Of a DNA stretch of 64,000 nucleotides, positions 27,066-35,571 are shown piece after piece. Position numbers and translations under genes: made by a program. Where the stretch lies: assembly GCA_963814745.1 (NCBI GenBank), contig CAWFEA010000028.1, positions 1 to 64,000 of the forward strand. Reading direction: 5' to 3'. Below the pieces are notes generated by a model, which saw nothing but the letters and a program-made list of their open reading frames with translations, was not told the origin of the DNA and did not search any database. The DNA is from CAWBRT01 sp963814745. Its GTDB lineage: Bacteria; Acidobacteriota; Terriglobia; Terriglobales; Acidobacteriaceae. Positions within the stretch are counted from its first letter, which is position 1. Each line of letters begins with the position of its first letter.

Positions 27066-27668
27066 TTGATCATTATTCACAAAGCGGCGGAAGGCGTAAG
27101 CGGCACGATGCTGGCGCGTTTTCTGAATCGCTGCCGCCGGGAGCTCAAGCTGGCCGGCGAGGTCACGCTGCTGCTCGCCTCCAGTGCGCAGCTCAGACGA
27201 TTGAATCGCCAGTTCCGCGGCCAGGACTACGCCACGGATGTGCTCTCGTTTCCCTCCGAGAATCCGTCCCGGCAAAGGCCGAAGCCGCGGTCGTCGCCAA
27301 CCCCTGCCGGGTATGCGGGCGACATCGCCATATCCGTGGACATTGCGCGGCAAAACGGCAAGGCGCTCGGACACGGCATAGCCCTAGAGATCAAGACTCT
27401 CATCCTGCACGGCCTGCTCCACCTCGCCGGCTACGATCACGAAAGCGATAATGGCCGGATGGCACGCAAGGAGCTTCGCCTGCGCCGCGCGCTTGGACTT
27501 CCCGAGGGACTTATCGAGCGCGCGGATTCGGACGGCTCGCGGCCCGTGAAGGGCAAGACCGCGCGACCGGCCTCGGGCGCAGCCGAGCCGGGCGCAGGGA
27601 AAAAGCGCGTGTCGAGGCGGCGCAGTGACGAGCCGGCGTCCCTCGGCCGCCGGAGTAAACGGCGATGA
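27066..27668 (+). CDS. ybeY: Endoribonuclease YbeY (rRNA maturation factor) with basic C-terminal tail
   Basis: Zinc-dependent endoribonuclease for 16S rRNA 3' processing and ribosome quality control. The metal motif HGLLHLAGYDH (HxxxHxxxxxH) is at about residues 118-128, and the N-terminal part includes RLNRQFRGQDYATDVLSFPS. The start is TTG at 27066 with GGAG six bases upstream. At about 200 residues it is longer than most YbeY proteins (about 150-160): the last 50 residues are a Lys/Arg/Ser-rich, probably disordered tail ending SLGRRSKRR. It overlaps the next gene by four bases (ATGA). Confidence 0.95.
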   Translation: MIIIHKAAEGVSGTMLARFLNRCRRELKLAGEVTLLLASSAQLRRLNRQFRGQDYATDVLSFPSENPSRQRPKPRSSPTPAGYAGDIAISVDIARQNGKALGHGIALEIKTLILHGLLHLAGYDHESDNGRMARKELRLRRALGLPEGLIERADSDGSRPVKGKTARPASGAAEPGAGKKRVSRRRSDEPASLGRRSKRR

Positions 27669-28963
27669 GCACCGTGTTCATTGGCGGGCTCGTTCTGCTG
27701 CTTGGCGTGCTCACGCTGGTTTCCTACGTCGCCCGCCTCTACAGTGAAGCCGGCAAGTTTCTCTCGCGCGAGTTTCAGGACAACATCGAGCTTTTCGAGA
27801 ATCAGATCGAACCCCGGCTCAAGGTCAGCCGTTGGCGGGTGGCGCTCTCGATGGCCGTGCTGGCGCAGCTTGCCACCGCCGCCATTACCATGCTGCTGGC
27901 GGCCTCGGCGTATCCCGGGCACTGGAGCGCCACCGACATCGCGCAGCTCAGCCTGATGATCGTCGTAATCGTTCTCGCCTTCCACATTCTTCTGCCCTAT
28001 TTATTGTTTGCCGGCACTCGCGGCGCCTGGTTGCTGGCATTTGTGCCCGTCGTTCGCGCCCTCATCTACCTTGCCCTGCCTCTTACCCTGGCGCTTGGGT
28101 TTTTGCAATCCGTGGTCTCGCTCACCCGCAAGGAGAACAACAGCGAGCAGCCCGAGCATCCGTCCGAGGCCGTCGATGCCCTGATAGAAGCCGGGCAGGA
28201 CGAGGGCATTCTGGAAGAGAGCGACCGTCAACTCATCCATTCCGTGGTTGAATTCGGCGACAAGATTGTGCGTGAAGTCATGCGCCCTCGGCCGGAGGTC
28301 TTTGCCGTTCCGGCTTCAACCACGGTCGCGCAATTGACGGAAATGCTCCAGAAGCACCCGTATTCGCGTGTCCCCGTCTACGAAGGCGATCTCGATCACA
28401 TCGTCGGCATCGTCTTGGCCCGCGACCTGCTCCAGGTTTCCGACTCCGAAGCCCACCATCGTACGGTGAAGGAGTTGATGAAAAGCGATCTTTACTTTGT
28501 CCCCGAGACCAAGCGCGGCAGCCAACTGCTGCGTGAAATGCAGCGCCAGAATACCCGCATGGCGATCGTGATCGATGAATACGGAGGCGTCGCCGGGCTG
28601 GTGACGGTGGAGGACCTGGTCGAGGAAATCGTGGGCGAGCTGCGCGACGAGGGCGAGAGCAAGTCGGACGTGGTTCGCGAAAGCGAAACTTCCTATATTG
28701 TGCCCGGCAACATGGACGTCAACCGCCTGGACGAGCTGTTCGGCATCCGCCTGGGCGACTGGGAATCGACAACCGTCTCCGGACTGGTCACCGAAGTCGC
28801 CGGCCATATCCCTTCAGCCGGGGAAATCGTAGAGCAGGAGGGTCTGCGCTTCCAGGTGTTGGAATCAACCAGCCGCCGGGTGATACGCGTGCGTGTCAGC
28901 TCGATCTCGGCGACCGAGTCCAAGCCTTCGTCGTCCAACCGAAACCAGGCCGGCATCGCGTGA
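27665..28963 (+). CDS. CorC/HlyC-type CBS-domain membrane protein
   Basis: 432 residues. The N-terminal 150 have three to four membrane helices of the CNNM/DUF21 type (VFIGGLVLLLGVLTLVSYVA and ALIYLALPLTLALGFLQSVV). Then comes the characteristic stretch EEGQD-like AGQDEGILEESDRQLIHSVV with DKIVREVMRPRPEVFAVPAS, a pair of CBS domains (about 215-335; YSRVPVYEGDLDHIVGIVLA and GVAGLVTVEDLVEEIVGELR) and a C-terminal CorC_HlyC domain (YIVPGNMDVNRLDELFGIRL). Members are implicated in magnesium/cobalt efflux or resistance. It is translationally coupled to ybeY. Confidence 0.93.
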   Translation: MSTVFIGGLVLLLGVLTLVSYVARLYSEAGKFLSREFQDNIELFENQIEPRLKVSRWRVALSMAVLAQLATAAITMLLAASAYPGHWSATDIAQLSLMIVVIVLAFHILLPYLLFAGTRGAWLLAFVPVVRALIYLALPLTLALGFLQSVVSLTRKENNSEQPEHPSEAVDALIEAGQDEGILEESDRQLIHSVVEFGDKIVREVMRPRPEVFAVPASTTVAQLTEMLQKHPYSRVPVYEGDLDHIVGIVLARDLLQVSDSEAHHRTVKELMKSDLYFVPETKRGSQLLREMQRQNTRMAIVIDEYGGVAGLVTVEDLVEEIVGELRDEGESKSDVVRESETSYIVPGNMDVNRLDELFGIRLGDWESTTVSGLVTEVAGHIPSAGEIVEQEGLRFQVLESTSRRVIRVRVSSISATESKPSSSNRNQAGIA

Positions 28964-29025
28964 AGGCCACCAAAGGATTTACGCTGCGTCAGTCCGGTAA
29001 CAGTCAGGTTGCGACTACGCGGCCT

Positions 29026-29076
29026 TCACCCCGACGAGCGGTGCTCGCCGGGGATGCGATGGATGACGCGGGGCAC
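29026..29076. repeat. Short intergenic hairpin repeat, copy 2
   Basis: TCACCCC, hairpin CGAGC-GGT-GCTCG, CGGGGATGCGATGGATGACG and GGGGCACC. Same block order as 25403-25459; the intervening genes are phoH, ybeY and the CorC-like gene. Confidence 0.55.
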
Positions 29077-29100
29077 CGGGATTGACCGAGCCGCCCGCCG

Positions 29101-29637
29101 TTAAGCCGTACGGCGAGTCTGCATCATCAGGGTCCGAATCTCGTTCATGATGCTGGTCCACTGCACCGAGTTCAGCTTGCGCAGATAGGGGATCAGCTCG
29201 GCAATGAATTCGTCGCCCTGGAGTTGCCGTATCTGGTCTTCGAGCGACGGTTCACCGTTGCGCAGCAGATCGCACACGGTAACGTTCAGCGCGTTGGCCA
29301 GCCGCTGTAGCGATGAAAGCGTCGGGCAGGCCTTTTCGTTCTCGATTTTCGAGACGTAGGTGCGCGGCACGTTCATCCGCAGCGCCAGTTGGCGCTGGCT
29401 CAAGCCGGCGCGGGTCCGCAAGGCGCGGATCGCCCCCGCCACGCTCAGTGGCCGGTTGCCGGGGGCGGCAACCGCCGCCGGCTGGACCGCCGGCAGGGCG
29501 ATGACCGGCTCCGGTTCTTCATCGAAGGAGGTTTTGCATTTACGGCAAAGGTTATTAGACGTCCGGAATTGCACCAGGCCGCAGTGGTCGCAGCGCACCA
29601 CTTCCCTGGAATCAACAGGCGCTAGTAGCGTGGCCAT
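29101..29637 (-). CDS. XRE-family transcriptional regulator with an N-terminal zinc ribbon
   Basis: 178 residues. The N-terminus has two CxxC pairs, CDHC (about 17-20) and CRKC (about 31-34), a probable zinc ribbon. After a Pro/Ala-rich linker an HTH_3 domain follows (AIRALRTRAGLSQRQLALRM, NVPRTYVSKIENEKACPTLS, LQRLANALNVTVCDLL). The C-terminal 45 residues are helical and could mediate dimerisation. It is a single gene without an obvious target operon; the neighbouring genes are on the other strand. Confidence 0.9.
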   Translation of the reverse strand: MATLLAPVDSREVVRCDHCGLVQFRTSNNLCRKCKTSFDEEPEPVIALPAVQPAAVAAPGNRPLSVAGAIRALRTRAGLSQRQLALRMNVPRTYVSKIENEKACPTLSSLQRLANALNVTVCDLLRNGEPSLEDQIRQLQGDEFIAELIPYLRKLNSVQWTSIMNEIRTLMMQTRRTA

Positions 29638-30167
29638 TCAGTAGTAACGGAGTTGCCAGAGCGTGGCACCCCGCCTAAGGTTTATCAGCGTGATCCGAAT
29701 CAGCGTGGTAAACCTCGGGCTGGGCGTAATTTGCGGCAAACGCACTGTGGATGTCAAGATATTTTTAGGGTAAGGCTGGTATTTTTCGGCTTGAAATTAT
29801 GAATCACACCTATAAGAACAGAAAAAACATAGCAAAAATAGGGAGAAAACAGGGATGAATCGCGAACAAGAGTGGGGGTTACTAACTTTGTTCTGGCGGC
29901 TTGAAGATAAATAAGTTTGCTGATTCTTTGATGTCCAAGATGTCCGAGAAAGCCCACAAGTCCGGTTCGCTAGCACAAAATAGCACAAAATTTCGGCGCT
30001 TGCTTCGGATTGCCGCGCCTAAACCTACAAGCGACGAGCGAGGGTAAGACTGCTTAGATATTCCGCGTCTTCTAACCGAAGTGGGATACAATCCCAACCG
30101 TGAAAGCCTACGTACCGGCGTTTTGCCCAGGGACCCAACATAAACAGTCCAAAAGCCGGATTGAATT
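29638..30167. other. AT-rich intergenic region
   Basis: About 530 bases, visibly AT-richer than the flanks. Short frames on both strands show no family signals. A direct repeat TAGCACAAAA-TAGCACAAAA lies near 29972-29992. Upstream of 30168 the hexamer TACAAT (around 30086) could be a -10 element. No RNA gene recognised. Confidence 0.5.
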
Positions 30168-30989
30168 ATGACCACAGAAATTATCGACCGAGAAAAGCCC
30201 CAAGAAAAGAACCAAGACGTATTGGAAGCCCTCACATTTGCCCGGCAGATTGCCAAAGAAGAAATCGAAAGTATCGAGCGTATTCACAGCCGAACGTTGA
30301 AATCGTTCGCCTACATCGGCCTTATAGTGGCAGGTGCTGCTGCTGTTCTGGGTTACATCGGATACGCGAACCTGAAGGACGCGGCGATAACTTCAGCACA
30401 AAGACAAATGCGTACTGAGGTCGTCAAGCAAGTCCAGGATAAATTGACAAAAGAGAACATCGAAAACATCGTGCAAGATCAAGTCCGCAACTTCAGCGCG
30501 ACGAAAATGTCTGAAGCTATACACAAAGAGCTGATGACCCCTTCTCAATCGGCCTTCATTAGGCAAGCCGCAGCAAGCGAGGCCAAGAATCAAATCAAAC
30601 AGCAGTTCGCTCCACGACATTTCACCGAGGCCCAATCAGACGAATTTGTGAAAGCGGTGAACTCGCGACCAGAACTAAGCGGATTTCCGGTTACGGTGAT
30701 GCCTTGGTTCTTCGGTGCTGAGCCAGAGGAATATGCCAATGCTATCAAAACGAGTGTCGCTCGGACAAAGCTGAAATTAGTGGATTTCCAGGGCTTTACT
30801 AAGCGCCCCGTCGAAGGCGTCGCAATTTACCGAGATGAGAGCTCGCCGGAAATTTACGCTCGACGGCTGCAAGAAGCCTTTTCGCAGTGCGGCATTAGTA
30901 CGGTCATTGTGGCCGGAAATCCGTCGTCTCCGACTCCGAGTGGGCAACAGACTCCAATGGTTATCTTCGTAGGACCAAGGCTCATGTGA
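30168..30989 (+). CDS. Membrane-anchored coiled-coil protein of unknown function
   Basis: 273 residues. A charged, helical N-terminus (about 1-45; EALTFARQIAKEEIESIERI) is followed by one membrane helix (SFAYIGLIVAGAAAVLGYIG, about 49-68), a coiled-coil region (about 75-160; VVKQVQDKLTKENIENIVQD) and a compact C-terminal domain (about 185-273) that begins with VTVMPWFFGAEPEEYANAIK and ends GQQTPMVIFVGPRLM. The C-terminal domain resembles small alpha/beta domains that follow a helix in other single-pass proteins, but I cannot name it. The AT-rich flanks suggest an acquired gene. Confidence 0.7.
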   Translation: MTTEIIDREKPQEKNQDVLEALTFARQIAKEEIESIERIHSRTLKSFAYIGLIVAGAAAVLGYIGYANLKDAAITSAQRQMRTEVVKQVQDKLTKENIENIVQDQVRNFSATKMSEAIHKELMTPSQSAFIRQAAASEAKNQIKQQFAPRHFTEAQSDEFVKAVNSRPELSGFPVTVMPWFFGAEPEEYANAIKTSVARTKLKLVDFQGFTKRPVEGVAIYRDESSPEIYARRLQEAFSQCGISTVIVAGNPSSPTPSGQQTPMVIFVGPRLM

Positions 30990-31103
30990 GGTCACTTCCT
31001 GGGGCTTCTAAACGCGAAGGCAAGGCATTCTGGATGAGAAAAATTCCATGATTGCGCCGCGCTTTGCGTCTCAAAACTTAAATCAATTTTGTAAACTATT
31101 GAA

Positions 31104-31673
31104 ATGACACGAGAAGATGCTTGGAAATTACTAACTGAGTTCACCCAGTCGGAAAGTTTGCGCAAACATGCTTTGGCGGTGGAAGCTGCATGCGCGCCTA
31201 TGCCCGCAAGCTCGGCGGAGACGAGCAGCAATGGGCCATCGTCGGGCTGCATCCACGACTTCGACTACGAGACGCTATCCCAGCGCGGAAGAGCATCCGT
31301 TCGCCGGCGAAAAGATTCTGGCCGAGCGCGGCTACCCGGAAGACATCCGCCGTGCCATTCTCTCCCACGCGCGAGTACAGCGGAGTGACGCGGCAGTCGA
31401 AGATGGAGAAGGCCCTGTTCGCCTGCGACGAACTGGCGGGTTTCATCACCGCCTGCGCCATGGTCAAGCCGAACAAGTCGCTTGGCCGAAGTCGAGGCCA
31501 AGAGCGTGAAAAAGAAGATGAAGGACAAGGCGTTCGCGCGCGCCGTCAGCCGCAGCGACATTACCGAGGGCGCCGCCGAGCTGGGCGTCGATCTCGAAGA
31601 GCACATCGCCTTCTGCGTTGACGCCATGCGCACGGTCGCCGGCGAACTCGGCCTGGCCGGCTCGATCGCATAG
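31104..31673 (+). CDS. HD-domain hydrolase, interrupted by several frameshifts
   Basis: Piecing together all three frames gives one continuous HD-superfamily protein of about 190 residues: MTREDAWKLLTEFTQSESLR, KHALAVEA (first metal His), MRAYARKLGGDEQQWAIVGL, HDFDYE (HD motif), YPSAEEHPFAGEKILAERGY, PEDIRRAILSHA, YSGVTRQSKMEKALFACDEL and AEVEAKSVKKKMKDKAFARA to AGELGLAGSIA. At least five shifts are needed in 570 bases. Family members hydrolyse phosphate esters, often nucleotides. So many shifts would be extreme for a recent pseudogene, yet codon sense is kept in each piece, which points to poor sequence quality here. Confidence 0.7.
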
Positions 31674-31731
31674 GTCGGCCCCGCCGCACACGGCTCCGAC
31701 GCGCCGGGAATCCCGGCTGGAGGGATTGGTT

Positions 31732-32250
31732 GTGAGTGTCAATATTCGTCCCTGCGAAGACGGCGACGTGCCCGCGATCGCCGCCATTTATCACCATCAC
31801 GTGCTGCATTCGCCGGCGACCTTCGAGCTGGAGCCTCCCGGCGTCCGGGAAATGACGATCCGGCGCGCGCGTCTGCTGGAAAAAGGTTATCCCTATCTCG
31901 TGGCGGAGCGGGATGGCGAGGTGATTGGCTACGCCTATGCCGGGCCTTATCGGACGCGGCCGGCCTACCGCTTTACGGTGGAGAACTCGGTCTACATTCG
32001 CCCCGGCAATCTTCGGCAGGGCATCGGCCAAACGCTGCTGGCGGCCCTGCTCGCCGAATGCGCACGGAAGGGATTTCGCCAGGTGATTGCCGTCATTGGC
32101 GATTCCGCCAATCAGCCATCAATACGGTTGCACGAGAGGCTGGGCTTCCGCACGGTGGGAACCTTGCGCTCTGTCGGATTCAAATTCGACCGCTGGTACG
32201 ACAGCGTCTTGATGCAGCGCGACCTGGATGGAATCGAACCCCCGCTTTAG
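31732..32250 (+). CDS. GNAT N-acetyltransferase (phosphinothricin acetyltransferase-like)
   Basis: 172-residue cytoplasmic acetyltransferase. Start GTG at 31732 follows GGAGGG. The layout matches the Pat/Bar/YncA group: IRPCEDGDVPAIAAIYHHHV, ATFELEPPGVREMTIRRARL, PYLVAERDGEVIGYAYAGPY, RPAYRFTVENSVYIRPGNLR, the acetyl-CoA loop QGIGQTLLAAL and the closing IRLHERLGFRTVGTLRSVGF. These enzymes acetylate amino groups of methionine analogues such as phosphinothricin or methionine sulfoximine. The physiological substrate here is not known. Confidence 0.92.
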   Translation: MSVNIRPCEDGDVPAIAAIYHHHVLHSPATFELEPPGVREMTIRRARLLEKGYPYLVAERDGEVIGYAYAGPYRTRPAYRFTVENSVYIRPGNLRQGIGQTLLAALLAECARKGFRQVIAVIGDSANQPSIRLHERLGFRTVGTLRSVGFKFDRWYDSVLMQRDLDGIEPPL

Positions 32251-32519
32251 AAGGCGATAAACCCCGCCATCACCGGCGCTCTGAGCGAGGCGCGTGGTCA
32301 AAGAGCGGCGCCGCGAGTTTCCTTCGCAGAGCGCATTAAAGCTGGATTAAAAATGTGATTCCCCGCAGCGGGAAAGTTGATACACTACTTCCGCCATCTG
32401 GCCACCATCGCGAATAGAGCTTTCTTGCGACCGTAGTCCGCGTCCGGATCGGCGCCATGGGTATTGCGCATCTCCCTGCGTTCTCGGGTCGTACCCTGGG
32501 TTTTCGAAAGGATCAAAGC

Positions 32520-33368
32520 ATGGACAAGAGCAGTGTCGGTGTGTTGGGGGCTGGCCTCATGGGTGCGGGCATCGCCGAGATAACGGCTAGAGGGGGGTAT
32601 AACGTCTTGCTGGTGGATGTCAGCGGCAAGGCTCTGGAAAAAGCCCAGGGCCGCATCCAAGCCAGCCTCGACAAGTCAGTGGAAAAAGGGCAGTTTCAGG
32701 CACCGGTTGCACAGCAAATCTTCGCCCGCATCCGGACCAGCGAAGCGTGCGACGAGCTGGCATCGGCGGAATTCGTCATCGAAGCCGTTTACGAGAACAT
32801 GCCGGTCAAGAAAGAGGCATTCAAAAAGCTGGATGTCATTACCAAGCCGGGGATCATCCTGGCGAGCAACACCTCGGCGTTGTCAATCACCGAAATCGCT
32901 TCCGTCACCAAGCGGCCGGAGAAGGTCATCGGCCTGCATTTCTTCTACCCGGTCCCCAGGATGAAGCTGGTGGAAATGGTCCGTGGCCTGGCGACTTCCG
33001 ACGAAACCTACCAGGAGTGCCGGGGGTTCGTCGAGAAGATCCAGAAGACGCCGGTTCTGGCCAACGATTATCCGGGCTTTATCGTCAACCGGTTGTTGCT
33101 TCCCATGATCAACGAGGCCGTGTTCCTGGTGATGGAGGGCGCCAAGCCGGAGGATGTCGATGCCGCCATGAAGTTGGGGTGCAATCATCCGATGGGTCCG
33201 TTGGAGCTCTTAGATTTTGTTGGCATTGACGTTGCGCTTGCCACCATCACCGGCATTTACGAAAACATGCGTGATTCGAAGTACCGCCCCTGTCCGCTGT
33301 TCGTGAAGATGGTCGAGGCGGGTTGGCTGGGCCGCAAGAGCGGCCGTGGTTTCTACAACTATTCCTAA
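32520..33368 (+). CDS. hbd: 3-hydroxybutyryl-CoA (3-hydroxyacyl-CoA) dehydrogenase
   Basis: NAD(P)-dependent dehydrogenase acting on 3-hydroxyacyl-CoA, 282 residues from ATG at 32520 with AAGGA upstream. Motifs: Rossmann GAGLMGAGIAE (about 10-20), SNTSALSITEIA, the catalytic His region GLHFFYPVPRMKLVEMVRG, NDYPGFIVNRLLLPMINEAV and the C-terminal domain DAAMKLGCNHPMGPLELLDF. It fits the single-function Hbd/PaaH group used in butyrate or amino-acid and aromatic acid breakdown. It lies 34 bases upstream of liv cluster 2 and is likely in the same operon, linking import to CoA-ester oxidation. Confidence 0.95.
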   Translation: MDKSSVGVLGAGLMGAGIAEITARGGYNVLLVDVSGKALEKAQGRIQASLDKSVEKGQFQAPVAQQIFARIRTSEACDELASAEFVIEAVYENMPVKKEAFKKLDVITKPGIILASNTSALSITEIASVTKRPEKVIGLHFFYPVPRMKLVEMVRGLATSDETYQECRGFVEKIQKTPVLANDYPGFIVNRLLLPMINEAVFLVMEGAKPEDVDAAMKLGCNHPMGPLELLDFVGIDVALATITGIYENMRDSKYRPCPLFVKMVEAGWLGRKSGRGFYNYS

Positions 33369-33402
33369 GCAATTAGAGAATCAATTTACGAGAGGCGACA
33401 GA

Positions 33403-34632
33403 ATGAAAAACCGAGTCTTGTGGTCCGTAGTGCTCATGACGCTACTTGCCTTCCTTGGGTTCGCGCTGATCGGTTGCCAAGGTGGCGGGGAAAAAGAAGT
33501 CAGAATCGCTGACATGGATTGCCTGTCCGGCAGCAATGCCGATGCCGGCATACAGGATCTGAACGGGGCGCAACTTGCCGTGGATGATATCAATGCCGCC
33601 GGCGGCATCAAGGCGCTTGGCGGCACCAAAGTAAAGCTGGTAGCGGTGGACATGACGAGCGATCCTAAGAACGCCGCCTCTACCGCCGAGCGTACTTTCA
33701 GCACCGAAAAAGTGGTTGCCGCCAAGTGCCCAGGCATCAGCGGAATTGCTTTGCCGATGCTGCCGATCGCGGAGAAGGCGCAGATTCCGGTCATCTGCAA
33801 TTCGATCAATGACCAGATCTCCGGTCAGGGTTATAAGTACACCTTTCAGATTGCGCCACACGGCAGCCAGTTCGGTAACACCCAGGTCGAGTTCCTGCGA
33901 TGGTTAAACGAAAAATACAAGCTGGGGATTAAAGACGTCGCCGTGGTTTACGAGAACTCTGGATACGGGGTCTCGACGGCGGGCGGCGTTAAAGACATGG
34001 TGACCAAGGGCGGATTCAACCTGGTGCTTTACGAGTCGTATCCGCACGGATTCACCGATGCCTCATCACTGGTAACGAAGGTTAAGGCGTCGAAGGCGCA
34101 GGCACTATTCCCGGTTGCTTACACGACGGACGCGAAGCTGATCACCAGCACCATGAATCAGATGAATGTGCACCCGGTCATCGTCGGCGGTGGCGCGGGC
34201 TTCATCTGGCCGGCGTTCTTTACCGAAATGGGAGCCGCGGCCAATGGCTTTGTCTCGGTTGCTTCCTGGAACTGGGATTCGAAAAGCATCTCCTCCGTAC
34301 CGGAACTGGCGGCGATCACCGACCGTTACCAAAAGAGGTTTGGGGTGTTCATGGGCGAGCATGCCGGGCCCAGCTACGTGGCCGTTCGCATGATTGCCCA
34401 GGCGATGGAGGCGACCAAGTCGAGCGACAGCAAGAAGATTCGCGACTACCTGGCCACTTTCAACGACAGCGGCACGGTTGGCGGCCTGATGCAGCCTGGG
34501 ACGATAAAGATTGACAGTACCGGCTTCAACGCTGTCGTTCATCCGATCATGATCCAGTGGCAGGATAACCTGCCGCGGACGATTTACCCTGAGGCTGATG
34601 CAACGCGCAGCTATCAGCCTCCTAAGAAATAA
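33403..34632 (+). CDS. ABC transporter substrate-binding lipoprotein (LivK-like, cluster 2)
   Basis: Type I periplasmic binding protein, 409 residues, from ATG at 33403 preceded by GAGG. The N-terminus is a lipoprotein signal (LLAFLGFALIGCQGGG, lipobox LIGC), so the protein is tethered to a membrane. The ligand domain starts VRIADMDCLSGSNADAGIQD and includes AADDINAAGGIKALGGTKVK-like features (VDDINAAGGIKALGG) and ALFPVAYTTDAKLITSTMNQ. First transport gene of cluster 2. Ligand uncertain within the amino acid, amide and aromatic acid group. Confidence 0.93.
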   Translation: MKNRVLWSVVLMTLLAFLGFALIGCQGGGEKEVRIADMDCLSGSNADAGIQDLNGAQLAVDDINAAGGIKALGGTKVKLVAVDMTSDPKNAASTAERTFSTEKVVAAKCPGISGIALPMLPIAEKAQIPVICNSINDQISGQGYKYTFQIAPHGSQFGNTQVEFLRWLNEKYKLGIKDVAVVYENSGYGVSTAGGVKDMVTKGGFNLVLYESYPHGFTDASSLVTKVKASKAQALFPVAYTTDAKLITSTMNQMNVHPVIVGGGAGFIWPAFFTEMGAAANGFVSVASWNWDSKSISSVPELAAITDRYQKRFGVFMGEHAGPSYVAVRMIAQAMEATKSSDSKKIRDYLATFNDSGTVGGLMQPGTIKIDSTGFNAVVHPIMIQWQDNLPRTIYPEADATRSYQPPKK

Positions 34633-34647
34633 GAGCAAGCTGCATCC

Positions 34648-34669
34648 GGGGTGCCGCTCAGGGCACCCC
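34648..34669 (+). promoter_or_regulatory. Hairpin between binding-protein gene and livH
   Basis: GGGGTGCC pairs with GGCACCCC around a 6-base loop, 15 bases after the stop of the binding-protein gene. There is no U tract. Such hairpins commonly protect or partly stop the mRNA so that the binding protein is made in excess over the permeases. Confidence 0.6.
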
Positions 34670-34698
34670 TAGTTCATTAAGCCGGAGGAGACAGGATA

Positions 34699-35571
34699 GT
34701 GAATCCTACGATCTTTTTGCAGACGACTATCAATGGGTTGATGGTGGGCGGCGTTTATGCGCTGGTTGCCGTCGGATTGACCCTGATCTTCGGGGTGATG
34801 AAGATCGTCAACTTTGCCCAGGGAGAGTTCGTGATGCTGGCCATGTACGTCAGTTGGATGCTGGCAACCTTTGTCCATATCGGACCCTATCCCGGATTGC
34901 TGATCGTAGCGGCTGTCATGTTCGGGTTCGGCTATCTCGTCTTCAAGTTCCTCATTATCCGGGTAATTGGCAAACCCGACGAATCCTTCATCCTGCTGAC
35001 TCTCGGTTTGTCCATCGTTTTGCAAAACCTGATCCTGGTCATCTTTGGCGCCGAATATTTTTCGGTTGACACGCCCATCAAAGATGAGGCGTTCCATATG
35101 GCCGGTCTCAGCCTCTCCGTGCCACGCTTGATCGCATTTCTGGTGGCGCTGCTGATGGTCACGGCGCTGACGATCATGCTCAACAAGACCGACCTGGGAC
35201 GCGCCATGCGGGCGACCTCCGAGAGCCGCGAGGTCGCAACCCTGCTCGGCATCAATCCGACCAAGTGTTTCACGATTGCGTTCGCCATCGGTATTGTTCT
35301 GGCGGGCATCGCCGGCGTGTTGTTGACGCCGATGTTCTATGTGTTTCCCGGCGTGGGCACGCTTTTTAACCTTACCGCCTTTGTGGTGGTAGTGCTTGGC
35401 GGAATGGGATCGGTACCCGGCGCATTGCTAGGCGGGTTGATCATCGGCGTCGTCGAGGCTCTCAGCAGCACTTATATTTCGCTGGACTTGGCGCAATTGT
35501 TTACCTTCCTGATTTTCCTCGCCGTGCTCTTCTTGCGTCCACGCGGACTATTCGGAGAAGCTGCGAAATGA
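34699..35571 (+). CDS. livH: Branched-chain amino acid ABC transporter permease LivH (cluster 2)
   Basis: 290-residue inner-membrane permease starting with GTG at 34699; GGAGGAGA lies upstream. Family segments are TTINGLMVGGVYALVAVGLT, VNFAQGEFVMLAMYVSWMLA, LGRAMRATSESREVATLLGI (EAA-like loop) and VVLGGMGSVPGALLGGLIIG, ending FLRPRGLFGE. It shares 4 bases with the start of livM. It is clearly different in sequence from LivH of cluster 1, so the two systems are not a recent duplication. Confidence 0.95.
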   Translation: MNPTIFLQTTINGLMVGGVYALVAVGLTLIFGVMKIVNFAQGEFVMLAMYVSWMLATFVHIGPYPGLLIVAAVMFGFGYLVFKFLIIRVIGKPDESFILLTLGLSIVLQNLILVIFGAEYFSVDTPIKDEAFHMAGLSLSVPRLIAFLVALLMVTALTIMLNKTDLGRAMRATSESREVATLLGINPTKCFTIAFAIGIVLAGIAGVLLTPMFYVFPGVGTLFNLTAFVVVVLGGMGSVPGALLGGLIIGVVEALSSTYISLDLAQLFTFLIFLAVLFLRPRGLFGEAAK

